Shown: one piece after another, positions 33,053 through 45,875 of the stretch | Layout: each line of letters starts with the position of its first letter | Position numbering within the stretch: the stretch's first letter is position 1 | Source: Diphasiastrum complanatum | Taxonomy: Eukaryota; Streptophyta; Lycopodiopsida; Lycopodiales; Lycopodiaceae | DNA: 64,000 nt | Direction of reading: 5' to 3' | NCBI GenBank assembly: GCA_029204225.1 | Contig: CM055102.1 | Location: 6,471,320-6,535,319, forward strand | The notes under the pieces: generated by a model | Database searches by the model: none | The model's input: the letters and a program-made list of their open reading frames with translations, nothing else | What the model was told of the DNA's origin: nothing | Position numbers and translations under genes: made by a program

Positions 33053-35072
33053 ACTCCTCCTCAAATCTAGCCTTGGAAACTATGATGCTTTTATCAATCA
33101 CTCCAATTGAAGATCTAAGCTTGACAAATGAATCTTTAGGTAAATATTTGGTAAACAAATCAGCCAAGCAACTTGATGATGGCACATGTTGGAGCTTGAT
33201 TTCTTTGGCTTGCACTTTCTCCCTCACGAAATGATGAGCAATCTCGATGTGCTTACTCCTTGCATGGAATGTAGGATTAGTGGCAAGTGATTGGGCTGAT
33301 TGGTTATCACAATAGATTATTAGGATCTCCTCCTTAATGACATGTAACTCCACCAATAGCTTTCTGAGCCAGAAGACCTCCTTGCATGTTGATGTCAAGG
33401 CCTTGTATTTGGATTCTGTGGAAGATAAGGAGATTGTATCTTGCTTTTTGGAAAGCCATGATATTACTCCATCACACAAAAAGGTGGAGAATGCACTTAT
33501 TGACTTCCTATCAACTTTTTCAACTGGAAAATCCGAGTCACTATAGGCTCTTAATCCAATACTAGTCCCTCTATACAATATGGCAAAATTTTTAGTCAAT
33601 GAGATATATCTAAAAACTCTTTTGACCATCTTCCAATGTGAAACTAAAGGAGTTTGCTGCATGAATTGGCTTAACTTTCCAACACTATAACTAAGATCAG
33701 GTCTAGCTATAGTCAAATATACTAAGTAGCCTATAAGCCTTCTATACAAAGTGATGTCCTCAAAGAATGCTTCATCACCTTCAATAGATGCTTTTACTTG
33801 TTGCTCCATTGGGGTCTCAATGCCTTTACATTTCTTTATTCCAAATGTATCTAGGATGGATGTAGCATACTTAGATTGACAAATGAAGCTAAAATCACAT
33901 CCTCTTGTAACTTATATTCCTAGAATGAAGCTTAATAGGCCGAGATCTACCATTTTAAACTCTTTTGCCAAAGCAATTTTTACATCTCTTATTCCATCTA
34001 GATCATTACCACTCAAAATAATGTCATCTACATACAAAACAAGAATAATGATCTTACCATTATGAAATCTTATATACAATGATGGATCATGTGCACTCAT
34101 TGAAAATTGATGGAAATGAGAAAAGAGTTTAGCCTAGAGTACCATGCTCTAGGTGCTTGCTTGAGCCCATAAAGGCTCTTCTTCAAAAGGCACACCTTTC
34201 CTTCAAGCTTTTCCTTGATGAAGTCCTCAGGTTGCCTCATGTAGATATCATCCTCCAAATAAGCATTGAGGAAAGAATTTGTGAAATCAAGTTGGAATAG
34301 CTCCCAATTGAAGGTAGTTGCAAGACTAACAAGCTTAGCCACAAGAGCAAAAGCTCATCATAATCATTGCCTTTGGTTTGTAAAAACCCTTTAGCTACAA
34401 GCGTAGCTTTATGCTTACTTATTGATCCATATTGATTATACTTCAATCTATACACCCACTTGCAATGAAGTGGTTTCTTCCCTTGAGGAAGATTCACAAG
34501 ATCCCAAGTATGATTCTCAATGAGAGCATCATGCTCTAGCATCCATCCAACTCTTAGATCTACAAGCATCTTCATAGTATGTTGGCTCATGTAACATTGA
34601 AGTAAGAAAAGTGTAAGATGTGAAAGATGATGAGCCTTCTCTTTGATTACCTTTGCCATCATAGATGAGCCTCAATGGCTCGTGGCCCTTGCTCTTGTGG
34701 ATTTTCTTGGAGTTCTTGGAGTTCTTGCATCTTGAGATTGATCCTCAAGCTCTTCATCACTTGGAAGATCCTCCTCCATCCTAGCATGATCTTTGGCATC
34801 AAGATGATTAGTAGCATTATCATCCAATCCACAAACATGTCCTTCATAAAAAATAACATCCCTACTCACTATCACTTTGCTAGTGATGGGATTGACGACT
34901 CTATAACCTTTGTTATTTTCACATATCCCACAAAGATGCCTTTGATGGAGGTTGCATCATCCTTCTTCCTTGTATCCAAGGATTGGTGTACATAGCAAAT
35001 GGATCCAAAAATCTTGAGATCCTTGAGATTGGGCTTCTCTCCAAATAGAGCTTCATATGGCGTGATTCCTCC
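33015..35072 (-). pseudogene. Copia integrase C-terminus, RT and RNase H remnant
   Basis: In coding order on the - strand: GITPYEALFGEKPNLKDLKI and SRDVIFYE (35072-34800), the acidic spacer (34875-34659) and RT start CKWVYRLKYNQYGS (34662-34340). Then DFTNSFLNAYLEDDI and LYGLKQAPRAWY (34342-34097) and the catalytic LVLYVDDIILSGND (34100-33912). RNase H (33809-33015) has YSDSDFPVEKVDRKS, LSSTESKYKAL, IYCDNQSAQSLA and ADLFTKYLPKDSF. At least four frameshifts break it. It belongs to the same broad family as the 18601 element, but RNase H is complete here. Left of the integrase the sequence switches to an oppositely oriented LTR end. Confidence 0.88.
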
Positions 35073-35091
35073 ACACGTGTGAGATTCAACT

Positions 35092-35103
35092 TGGTATCAG
35101 AGC
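35092..35103 (+). other. Primer-binding site beside a truncated LTR end
   Basis: TGGTATCAGAGC follows gattcaact. Only about 20 bp of presumed LTR (including cacacgtgtgag) survive to its left before the - strand Copia fragment. Confidence 0.8.
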
Positions 35104-36442
35104 CTACCTAAGGTATCCATGCATCTATCATCTTGTGTGTAAAAATTTTAACTGAAATCAAGATCTAGAGAGTGTAGGTTGCATCTCCCATACTATCTTT
35201 GAGATTTTTGGATCAAGAAGGTTCATTATCACATTGATTCGAACTAATTTAATACTATACAGAATTTAGTGCTCAGACACATGTGAAGGATAGCTAACTT
35301 AGATCAAATATTGGATACAAGAAGCACAAGTTGAAAAAGCTACTCAAGCTACACAACAGTTGACAGCTCCTCGAGACACTTCACCAAGGATATGCGTAAG
35401 AATCATAGTTTATACTAAGGGAGTAGAATGGCACGGATCTGCCCTACTACCCAGTATAAACATTGTTGAATTCACGCATGTGGATTGTCCACAACATGTA
35501 CTTGTAATCTCCTAAGGTGTGTAGATGCACCAAGATCAAGACTAGATTGAGATTCAAGATCAATCTTAGATCCTATGGCAAAAATACACTACTACATGCA
35601 TTCAATCACTTCCAACTCTCACTCACACGTGTGGGAAGTATTCAAAAAATAAACTAAGTAAAAACAAGCTGCTCTCCTCAGGTAGAGAGAGAAAAAAACA
35701 TCATGAGATCTTGGGTAGAGAGAGAAAGCTAGAAATCCAATAACACTCAAAATCCATATAATCACCAAATCAATTAGCTTCAAAATGAGGAGTACAATGA
35801 TACTAGTAGATCCACGAGCTACCACTATGCTTAACTATGATTGGACCATACTTTGTCACTTCTTGATCCTATTGGACCATTGATCCATGCACCTCTTAAT
35901 TCTATTGGACTATATTCAAGCACACCTCAATTTCCTATTGGACCTCACATGGTTCCACCTCTAAATCCTATTGGACCTATTGGAATTCATCAAACAAAAG
36001 CATTACACTTGTCTACACTCTAATTGGCACGAGTTTAGCCTCTTACTCTATTTTGGCTCAATAGTGGCATTACAGATGGAAATGCATAATTTGCCATCTA
36101 TGCCAAATTTATTCCTATCAACATCCTACACCTAGATGCTTGATGTAAAAAACATAAGACCCCTATATCTAACATAGATAATCTTTTTCAATTCTTCACA
36201 AACATTGGCAGTCTCTTACATAGTATTAATTACATCTTTCCTATATAGTGTCCTGATACCATTGTGGATGTTATGTCATTCCGATATAACATTCATGGCA
36301 ACACTTCACCTTACCTCTATTAGTGTTAATTTAGACTCATGGTGAGATAACTAGAAAGCATGGATATGCTCAGGAGTATGGATAGCAATGTGTGACATAC
36401 CTTATGTTGTAAGGGTCACTTGGGTCAGTATAGCATGGAGTT
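35104..36442 (+). other. Non-coding stretch between two facing primer sites
   Basis: No gag or pol frame is seen. 35865-35990 repeats ctattggac with variable spacing (five copies), reading as repeated PIGP/SIGL in one frame. One G-box motif lies at 35621-35633. The primer site at the left points right and the one at 36443 points left. Confidence 0.5.
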
Positions 36443-36454
36443 GCTCTGATACCA
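36443..36454 (-). other. Primer-binding site on the - strand
   Basis: GCTCTGATACCA on the + strand is the complement of the initiator tRNA-Met site. The LTR of this - strand element should lie to its right (36455 onward) but was not delimited. Confidence 0.75.
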
Positions 36455-36923
36455 GCACATGTATTCACACCAGGTCTTTTGGCTAAATAAAACTCCTAAC
36501 GGTTTAAACCTTTCATACTCCTTTTTTATTAAAACGAACTGATACAGACCAATTGACCTTAAGCTGATCAGTATGGCACTCGCCCTGATATGGTGATATA
36601 ACGGCTTGGCCTATTGCTAAAACATTGTGTGTTTGGGAAGATTGGACTATGTTTTAAAATGCTATTCAAAGTTGTCAAGTAGTATAACTTCTTTTGGACA
36701 TGAATAACAACTGTCGTTCAGTTATGACACATGTCTTCCTCACTGAACTAACTTGAGAGATTTTGTTTTGTGGGATGGTGGCAGCTGGACATCTTGAAAG
36801 TGGTTATGCTTTATGATGCTTTTTAGTACTGTATTTTACTTTTCAGTTGTACTTTACCTTGTTGGATTATGAATAAAGGCTTTAAAGAGCTTCAGTCTTG
36901 CTTTGCCAAGAGGAACTAAGTGC

Positions 36924-37116
<193 letters not shown>

Positions 37117-37199
37117 TTTTTGTTTCTTGCTCTTGCTTTCCATTTGCATCTTCTTGCTATTGCATGTTGTTGATGATTTTCAAGAGATAAGAGAGTGTA

Positions 37200-39029
37200 G
37201 CGGGTGTAACAACAAACAGATGTAAATACCCAGTTACATCAACGTGAGAAGCCTTTTAAGATGATTGAACCAGAGATCACAAATAGATCTTATCGCAAAT
37301 ATACTTTCAAGCAAAATGAATATAACTCTTGGAGAGTTTTTACGTAGAAGAATAAGGAATTCTTAGATAAATTTTAAGGAAGTGGACAAGAGCACTTTTC
37401 CTTATAAGTTGGATGAATCAATGATCAAAATTCAATTATGTCAAGATGTTGTCATTTGTATAGTAATTTTGTTAATGCTCTCTCTATTTTATTATTGTTT
37501 GTTAGAGCTGAAAGGAATGCATTAAATTGTTGTTGATTTTCTATGACAAGATAAAGACCCCGAATTTTATCAAAAATTCTAGATTTATTTATATGAAAAA
37601 GAGGAAGATTTTGTCTTCATCCACCCACACGAACACCCAATCTGCCCAAATCTTTTATATTCAATTCGCATTGATCACATTATCTTTTTAATTATCTTAG
37701 TAGCTCTTGATATTCTGGGTGCTGGCTCAAAAAAGTCACATGTGTCCCCTTGGCTGTTTCCAATGGGATCTCTTATCTCAATTATGGCTTCTAGATCTGC
37801 CACTTAGAAATCTAATCTTTTATTCTCTCTTTCAAAAAAAGATTGAATTTCATCTGGAAAAAGATTTTTGACTTCTCCATGTAGGCTGTCCATTTTTTTT
37901 GTGAGTTTTTATTGTATTATTTTTCTCAATTAAAATGACATTATATGCCAATTATATTGATTGTGGTGGCATGTTACCTTCTATTCAATGCATTGGCATT
38001 GTACAGCCTCCAAAATTGAGATGACTCTTTGGGGGGCTTGGCAACAAGCACATTATACTTTTCAATATTGTCCCAGTTGGAACCATGCCACATGTCAAGT
38101 CAAAACATGTATGAATGTCACTTTATTATGACTAAGTCCACATATAGCAATTCGAGCCTGTGACAGAAGCTTTTTTGGAGCTTATGTTGTCTTGTTCTTG
38201 CATGGGGATGCATTCCACGACATTGAAACTCTCTCACAATACTAGAATAAATATTCTATATTTTATTACTTCTAAAATTTAGTAAAAAATGGCCATCTAC
38301 AAACGCACTTGTATTTGTTCATAGTATTATACTCAAAAGCATGAATAGATACACATGCAGTAGCATTTGTAGTGCTACCATCTCACACTATAGAAGCGTA
38401 CTCAAATTTCTTGTCAATAAACATTATTGTAATCAAGATAACCATGAAAGAAAATATATGTCACGAGATTCTAAATTTATCTTCTCAATGAACGCTCATA
38501 TGAATATCATTTTTTCATAATGCTTTTGATATCAACATATGGAATTAAATTTGATATCATTTGTACAAAAAATTTAATCATGCAAACCATGAATAAACTA
38601 CTAAAAGTTGTGCATGTAGATATCAACTTAATCCACCATAACATGCTTTTGAACTTCTAGATATTCTCACAAACATGTGCACATGAATCAAAGTGACACT
38701 TGTAGTTTGTGATGGCTGCTTAAATTTTAGAGATGTGTGTGAATGTTGGACTTTGTAAGATAAGAAAAAGACTACTAGAATAGATGTAATTGTGCAACTC
38801 TCCAATCATTGTATCAAATATTTTGAACTTCACACATATAAGTTTTCTAATCATAATTGCACATGTAGCAATGAGAGTCTAATTTCACTATGTATGATGT
38901 GATAAATTGTGTAAGAATTACTCATGTACATTAAAGAGTGTATATATATTACATGTTAACATTGATACATCAAATCGCCAGTAAAACCACATTGGCACGT
39001 AAAATAAAAGTTCTATGTGCATTCTTTAT
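37200..39029 (+). other. AT-rich stretch, nothing recognised
   Basis: No supported gene, retroelement frame, primer site or clear tandem repeat was seen. Confidence 0.4.
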
Positions 39030-39756
39030 GTTGGAGAATCTCCAACTATTTAGGTTTTCCACTTCCATGAATAAAAGAGTAATTTGAAGAGCCTAGAAAA
39101 TCTCTCAACAAAAATTTTCACTCTTATATAATTTGTGCTTTTTTTAGGCTTTAAAAGCTCAAAGGATTTACTACATAGATTTCAATCAGAATGCTAACTT
39201 GATGTATAGCAAGAACGATCAAAAACAACTGTTAAATGACCAAAATAGCTTCACACATGTGAATTACAGGCTAATGTATGGACAGAGATCTGAGATTAAA
39301 TTACAAGTGATTATTAAAGCATTGGACTCAAATAAATGAATGCTAATGGAAGATCTACACAAGCTTGTAAGTGAATTCTCCAAAAATCTTCAACTCTTCA
39401 AATTTCAATGTGTAGAATGAGCTCCACAAAGAGCATATACAAAAAGTGATGGGAGCTGGTCTGAGCTGATTTCACACATGTTAGAGTGTTATGTGATTAG
39501 TCCTTTATCTACTCCTAAAGTCTATCTCTAATTTAGAGGCATCCAATCAAATTGCAACTCTCCAAAATTCCTATATTCAAATAAATTGATCCTAACTTAT
39601 GAAAACTTGCCAAATGGCCTCATCTACTTATGAGAGTTGATACGAGCCTACCTAGGCCTATCATTCACACGTGGGAGAAGGCTCCACATGTTTGAATTAC
39701 TCGATGTATAAAAAAATATAGTTTAATCAAGCTTTATTTGTATTTTTTCACACTCC
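39030..39756 (-). mobile_element. Candidate 3' LTR of a - strand Copia remnant
   Basis: On the - strand a purine-rich tract (aatttgaggag) leads into TGTGAAAAAATAC near 39756. The other end may be the ttggagaatctccaa hairpin at 39031-39047. It contains decayed G-box palindromes (ttcacacatgtgaa at 39250, ttcacacgtggg at 39664). Confidence 0.45.
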
Positions 39757-39841
39757 TCAAATTAGTTTATTAAAGTATGACAAATTATGCATAACTTTAA
39801 GGTCTGGTTTTGGGTTCATAAACAGATCAAGTAAGAAAAAT

Positions 39842-40340
39842 TTAAAGTGTTGGCCATCTTTGCATACCACCTAAATTTTTCTTTTCCTTCTCATAATAAG
39901 TGAGCCTCATAAGTTCAACCCTTGCTCTAGATGACCTTTTTGAAGCACTTGCAATTTTAGGTTGCTCCTCCTCAATCTTGTTTGACTCCTCTTGGATCTC
40001 AGCAATCTTTGCCATGCTAGATTGAGCATTTGAAGCATGATCAAGACTATGCATATTTGACTCACCGAATATTTCATTTTGAAAAATTAGATTCTAATTG
40101 GAAGAAAGAACAAAACATTCTAAACTCCTAACTTGACTCATTACATCCAATCATTGTACCAATCAATAAATTTGGATCCACTTTAGTCCTAGTATTGAGT
40201 TGAATCTCAACAAGAGCTTTGTACTTCTCAAAAGTACCAAACACCATGCCTCTCAAGGAAAAAATATAGATCCGAGTTTATCTAATATGACTATCAATGA
40301 AAGTGACAATAAATTTTGCACCTTGAGAGAAACTATGCAC
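39842..40340 (-). pseudogene. Copia integrase core and spacer relic
   Basis: On the - strand, 40340-40200 reads KFIVTFIDSHIR, then IYIFS and GTFEKYKALVEIQL, the start of a Copia integrase core. 40054-39842 reads EEEQPKIASASKRSSRARVE and LTYYEKEKK, the acidic-basic spacer before the RT. The rest of the integrase between them is missing. Several stops are present. Confidence 0.72.
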
Positions 40341-40490
40341 ATCAAAATGAATAACTTCCAAATGAATGAGAGATCTGGTGGTAGACCTTTGAAAGACATG
40401 CTTACCTATATATATATATTTATTTATTTTTTTATTTATTTATCTATTCTTATGTACAGTTTTGCGCATGTGTATGGGTGCACCATGCAT

Positions 40491-40952
40491 GCTCCTCCCC
40501 TCACCCATGCATGAGCTTTTTCTAACTAAAAAACTTGGGGAGGAGGATGCATGTATGGGGAAAAGGATGCATGGCCCTCTTCCCCATGCATGCATCTAAG
40601 GGGCCCACTCCAAATTCAAATTATCCTTTACCAGCACATGTGGTGTTTTGAAGTGCATGTAGATACTTTCATGGTGAAAGGTGTTAAAAATGAGACTTTC
40701 ATTATCAAAAATTTGAAGGGTGCTCTAAGGATTGCTCCTCCCCTCACCCATGCATGCACTTTTTTTAACTAAAAAACTTGGGGAGGAGGATGCATGTATG
40801 GGAAAAAGGATGCATGGCCCTCCTCATGCATGCATCTAAGGGGCCAACTCCAAATTCAAATTATCCTTTACCAACACACATAGTGTTTTGAAGTGCATGT
40901 ACATACTTTCATGGTGAAAGGTGTTAAACAAATGAGACTTTCATTATCAAAA
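40491..40952 (+). repeat. Near-tandem direct repeat of ~220 bp
   Basis: Copies at 40491-40710 and 40734-40952 share gctcctcccctcacccatgc, aaaaaacttggggaggagga, the aaggggcc.actcc block and a tttcatggtgaaaggtgtta block. They are very similar, with a few substitutions and small indels, separated by 23 bp. Each unit is rich in atgcatgcat palindromes. The unit is not recognised as a known element. Confidence 0.92.
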
Positions 40953-41147
40953 GAGCTGCATTCCTTGGTGATCCTTGGATGAAACGATTCGAAGCATGGG
41001 TGGATCAGGAATGGTTGACAGGAGTTCACAAGTCCTTCCACATGCCAAAGGACTCGAAGAAACTGGACCATCTCAACTTCATGGAAGACGTTACACTACT
41101 TCAGGCCGTGGGTCCTGTTGGGGGTATTCCCAACAAAGTGTAAAGAA
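40953..41147 (+). other. Unidentified open segment, possibly a captured exon
   Basis: About 64 codons stay open without a start codon, including LGDPWMKRFEAWVDQEWLTG and HMPKDSKKLDHLNFMEDV. Base composition is more balanced than the surroundings and there is no repetitive bias. No family was recognised. It starts exactly where the second 220-bp repeat ends and runs into a candidate LTR start. It may be a fragment of a host gene picked up by a mobile element, or chance. Confidence 0.35.
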
Positions 41148-41900
41148 ATAAAATCCTCCAATAAAATGTGTTGCGAGGGCATTGCATCATGCGTGTATAA
41201 GCCCATGGCCCAATGAGCACGCAATTGAAGTTGTAGATAAAATAAACTTGCCTTGGGCCTTGTAATTAAAATAAAACTAGAGGCCCAATGTCATTTTTAA
41301 ACTTAGAGATCACTTTTTAGAGTTGGGTCCAGATTGGGACTCACATGAATCTTGTGATTTCTAATGTACTTTTTGTGGACCCTTGGATCAAGTTGGGTCC
41401 AAGATGATTGGTTAGGATCATTGTGAATATTAGCCAATAAGATTGAGGGGCAAGGGCCTTCCCCATTTCATAAAAAGGCACCATTTGTACACTATTTGGA
41501 TGCTTAATGAGAAGGAGGAAACTCTACCATTTTTGGAAGAGAAGCATTCTCATTTGCTATTCACTACTTGCTATTGCTCTTGGTTGTGTTTTTTATTGCT
41601 TTCCATTTCCATGTTTTATTGTTTGCCATAGTGAATGTTTTTCCATTAGCAAGCATAAGCTGCATTTGAGCTAATCTCCACCCTCACTCTCTTTCTCTCT
41701 CTTTCTCTTCTCTTCTCAATCTCTTCTTCTCCATCCCTTCCCTTCAACCAAAACTATGATGAATGTTAGTGTAGAGGAGTAGAGTTAAAGAGGAGTAGCA
41801 TAGTGGTGAGTAGAGTTAAGGGAGAAAGTAGAAAATTAACTAAAAGTAGCATCTATGCATAGTTAGGCACCTATCCAGTGATCTAACCTTTGTTGATAGG
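41116..41900 (+). mobile_element. Candidate LTR with terminal hairpin
   Basis: It begins TGTTGGG, six bases, CCCAACA (41116-41135), a common LTR start. A TATA-like cataaaaagg lies at 41469, a CT-rich region at 41688-41735, and gtagagttaa is repeated at 41780-41815. Neither the right end nor a primer site was found. Confidence 0.4.
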
Positions 41901-42439
41901 CGGAAGGGCTATACTACGAGAGATCTTCAATCCCACATTTGGGAAAAAGCGAAGGTCCCTTGAAAAGCAAAGATGTCCTCAAAAACAAAAGGCCACACTG
42001 CCCTTAAGAACTTAAAAGAGTCTTTTAACAAAAGCGAAGGCCTGTAGTGTGAAGGCACAAGCGCAATGGGCAGAAGGTGGATGATTCACAAAGGACAACG
42101 ACAAAAAAATGAAATCAGTTTCAGTTAAGACTAATGCATTTCTTTTGATTAGATCTTCTACCTTAATCAGTCCCCTGGATTGATCACATAAAGAGATCAA
42201 TGTAGAATATGCAGAAGACACACACATTCATGTACAGAATACAGGCAGACAGTCTGAGATAGCTCAAGAGCGAGTTTACAGATTAGCAGTAGCTAGTCAT
42301 ACTATTCGCGAAAAGAGAACATCTCTCTCGCGTCAATGCGCTGATCTAGGAAACAGATAGCGCTCGAGATTGTGTTGTAAATTTAGTTAAGATATAGAAG
42401 CCATTTTTTCAATGTTCTGTTCAGTGATGTGTATGATCT
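41901..42439 (+). other. Possible related LTR portion, non-coding
   Basis: 42200-42380 shares ordered words with 18240-18380 of the outer Copia LTR (agaatacaggcagacag, ctagtcata, gagaac, gtcaatgcgctg), suggesting an LTR of the same family. No gene is supported. The alignment is by eye and weak. Confidence 0.35.
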
Positions 42440-43602
42440 ATAATACTTGAATGCAAAGGCCAACCAAAATGTGAAGCTAAAGCAACAAGTAGACGTAGAG
42501 TATTCCACTTACATACTACCGCAAAGGTCTCCTCATAGTCGATGCCTTTACTTTGTGCATACCCTTTGATCACCAATCTTGCCTTGTGCTTTGCTATGCT
42601 TCCATCTGCATGGTACTTAGTCTTGTATACCCATTTGCAACCGATGGGTTTCTTGCCAACTGGTGGTTCTACTAAGTCCCATGTGCTATGTTTAGCAATT
42701 GACTCCATCTCCTCTCCCATGGCCTTGACCCAAATGTCATTATCCTTCGCTTCACCATAAGTCGAAGGTTCTTTGCTTTGAATAATGCTAGATAAGAGAG
42801 CATAAAAGGCTTCATACCTTTCAGGTTGTGTCTTCTCTCTTGTTGATCTTCATAGCTCTCCCTGGCTAGATGATCCTGAAAAGTCATCCATGTCGCGGCC
42901 CTCCAACAATCTCTCAAACCACTTAGGGAGCTTCCTGTCAGAACGGCTTCCTGGTGAAAATGTATCCCACGGTACATCCTTCTCCTTGTGTTTGTCACCT
43001 GCAATTTCAATCCTTCTTGCACCAAAAGGTTTGTCCCTACCTCTCCAACCTATCTCTTGAGGTTGAGTAGTAGTATCTTGAGATGTATCCTCTTTTTCAT
43101 CACTTGGAAAGTCAATGAATGGATCACCATCAGGTGGTATCCTCACTATACCATCTTTCCCACTGGATGTATCTATCTTCTCATCATCCTCATCTTCATA
43201 CATCTTGGATTCATCAAAGATAACATCACGGCTTATATGGACTTTGTTTTCCCCTGGATCAAAATATCTATAGCCCTTCACACGATCATCATATCCTAGG
43301 AATATACACTTGATAGCTTTTACATCAAGTTTACGTCTCTCTTCCTTAGGAATGTGTACAAAGGTCTTACATCCAAAGATTCGCAAGTGGTTCACCTTTG
43401 GCTTCTTCTTCGTGAATTCTTCCTCAGGTGTTATCTTTGGTATGGCAATGGTAGGATTTCTATTTTGACGATAGACTACCGTACTGCATGCTTCTGACCA
43501 AAAATCTTTTGGTAGTTTCATCTCAGCTAGCATAGATTTGGCACTTGCTATGTGCCTTGCGCCTATATGCCTTAATTCACAGATATCATATTCGGTGGCC
43601 AT
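42440..43602 (-). pseudogene. Copia integrase C-half and RT start
   Basis: A 250-codon - strand frame (43602-42850) opens in the integrase at ASAKSMLAEMKLPKDFWSEA and has HLRIFGCKTFVHIPKEERR, CIFLGYDDRVKGYRYFD and SRDVIFDES. An acidic spacer follows. After a shift, 42720-42440 gives MGEEMESIAKHSTWDLVEPP, GCKWVYKTKYHADGS and ARLVIKGYAQSKGIDYEE, then breaks off before the polymerase core. The spacer is unusually long. The fragment lacks both ends. Confidence 0.9.
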
Positions 43603-43859
43603 TCTTGGTTTCCTTAATATTCAGGCCATATACATTGGTGATATTTCTACTATTGCTTTTGCGCCTACCTCAGATAGCCCTCCTAGTTCGATGGTTGGTG
43701 CATTATCTTCTCCATTGGTCTCTATATCTCCATCTCTTGAGTCCGTTATGGCCGATGTTCTTGCTGATTTCTATGGGGTTCTTCACAGGTCCACGTTTGC
43801 TGGTTCCCTCGCTATTGGTGATCAGGTTGTATCTTCTTTCGTTTTATTCCATGGATCTC

Positions 43860-44148
43860 TGCTTGAGATTCATTTCACCTAGGTGTGAAGTCTACGACTC
43901 CAAGCCTGTTGAGCTACCAGTTAGTAGTGTGACAGATTCCTCTTCGTTTGTTTCGTAATCTCCCGTTTGCTTTCATTCTTTTCATTTCTTTTGTAGTTTT
44001 TTTGTTTTGCATTCCTTTGCGGTTTGCGGTCCTTGAGGTGTGTTTACGATTCGTAAATCGTTCGTGCTTCGAGTCAAGGGACGTTGAGTGTCGCACATTG
44101 TTCTTGTTTGTGCTGCGACAAAGTTGCAGGAGTTCACCATTTTTGACA
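43860..44148 (-). mobile_element. 3' LTR portion of the - strand Copia element at 44150-48007
   Basis: On the - strand the RNase H region ends in a purine tract (caagagggag) followed by TGTCAAAAATGGTG near 44148. The LTR reads on through acgaac and acgatt words that resemble the repeats at 17728 after the + strand element. The far end was not defined. Confidence 0.6.
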
Positions 44149-44149
44149 C

Positions 44150-44640
44150 TCCCTCTTGAACCTTGCAACTTTGTACATTTAATCCAATTGTCTTTCTTTG
44201 CTTGGAAAAGAGTGGTTTGTCGAGCGGCTTTGTGAGCAGATCTGCAATCATATTTTCTGATTCTATATATTGGACCTGGAGCTCTCCTTTTGAGATCAAA
44301 TCTCGAATGTGATGGTACTTCAGAGGTATGTGCTTTGTCTTTGAGTGGAAGACAAGATCCTGGGACAGATAGATGGCACTCTGAGAGTCCATCTTCATCA
44401 TGCTTGGCCCTTCTTGTAGTATCCTGATTGCCTCCAACATCATCTGCAGCCACACTACCTCATTCACCACCTTTGAAGTTGTGACATATTCAGCTTCACA
44501 AGAGGATTGAGCCACCAAAGTTTTTTTTTTTCATATCCAGTTGATTGCAGCTCTGCACGCTATTGTACATCCTCCAGTAATGGACTTGTTGTCATCTTTG
44601 CAGCTCGCCCAGCTTGCATCACTGTAGTGATGCAACTCAA
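44150..44640 (-). pseudogene. Copia RNase H
   Basis: It has YSDASWASCKDD in one frame near 44625, then VAQSSCEAEYVTTSKVVNEV, MMKMDSQSAIYLSQD, HIPLKYHHIRDLI and ADLLTKPLDKPLF. This closely matches the layout of the + strand remnant at 17150-17639. Confidence 0.85.
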
Positions 44641-44659
44641 ATCTTTTTTTTTTCACTTT

Positions 44660-45620
44660 CAGCTCTGTAGGTTAATCCCATATTCTGAGTACCCTTCAGA
44701 TACTGTAGGATTCGTTTGGCCATTTGCCAATGTGCCAGGCCAGGATTGGAAGAGAATTGGCTCAAGGCGTAAACAGAGAAAGCTATGGTAGGGTATACCT
44801 GCCATCTTCTGTTCTTCCTCTTCCATTTTTGGATAATCCTGCTTCGTGAGCTTGGCTCCAGCTATCGTTGGTGTGACTTTCTCTTTGCATTCTATCATGT
44901 GGTACTGCTTTAACACTTTTCTGGCATATTCTGACTGACTCAAGTGCATTTCGCCCTATGTTTGATCTCTTCTGATCTCCAACCCTAGGCATTTCGTTGC
45001 TTCTCCAAGATTTGGGATTTCATAGCTTTTAGAAATCTGACTCTTCGTGTCTTTGATCAGCATCAAGGAATTTCCTATCATCAGTGAATCATCCACGAAA
45101 ATGGTCAATATCACAAAACTCTTATAATGTAGACATTGCAGTCTGGTTGAGTAGGATTGAAGTCTAGAGACTTCAGAAGGCCATCAAGCTTTTTATACCA
45201 GGCTCGTGATGCCTATTCTAGACCATAGATGCATCTCTGCAACCGACAAACATATTGTCGATTGTTGGGATCTTCATACCCTTCAGGCTGTTTCATGAGG
45301 ATTTCTTCCTCTAGATCTCCGTGGAGAAAGGCTGTTTTCACATCAATCTGGTGAATTTCCAAATTGTGATGTGTGGCATATGCAAGGAGTAGCCTTATGC
45401 TTGTCATCTTGACCATGGGCGAATATGTGTCAAAATAATCAACACCATATCTCTGTGTGTAGCCCTTTGCAACAAGCCTTGTTTTGTAGTGGCCAACGGT
45501 GCCATCTGATTTCATCTTTTTCTTGTATGCCCACTTGCAGTCGACTATTTTCATGTTTTCAGGCAGTGGCTCTAATGTCCATGTCTCATTTTGCCTCATC
45601 GACTCGATCTCTTCTGACAT
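44660..45620 (-). pseudogene. Copia reverse transcriptase
   Basis: 45620-45213 has MSEEIESMRQNETWTLEPLP, DCKWAYKKKMKSDG, RLVAKGYTQRYGVDYFDTYS, HQIDVKTAFLHGDLEEEI and RCIYGLE followed by a stop. The catalytic motif appears in a shifted frame as TIFVDDSLMIGN near 45090, with FVDD in place of YVDD. 44949-44660 has MHLSQSEYARKVLKQYHMIE and KQDYPKMEEEEQKM, then degenerates. The region 45255-44800 is repeated in inverted orientation at 48122-48600. Confidence 0.87.
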
Positions 45621-45875
45621 TGTCTGCTTCCAAAATTCTTCGTCTGGACTCTGGATAGCTTCTTGGCATGTTGTTGGCTCTTCAATGAAGCTACAAGACT
45701 TGAATTGTGTGTCTTCGCTCCATTGAAGACTGTCAGAGTAATGGTCTGGAGGTCTTCTTTGTCTTGTTGACCTTCTAGGTTCGTTTCGTCATTGCTCGAA
45801 CGTTTCTTGTTCATGGGATTGATCCTCTGCTTCCTACTGCTCTGGAGTCTGTGGCTCTGCATTCTTATTTGGTGT

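Noticed and set aside
43538-43882. 114-codon + strand frame
   Set aside because: It overlaps a - strand Copia integrase and LTR; no domain and no splice signals.
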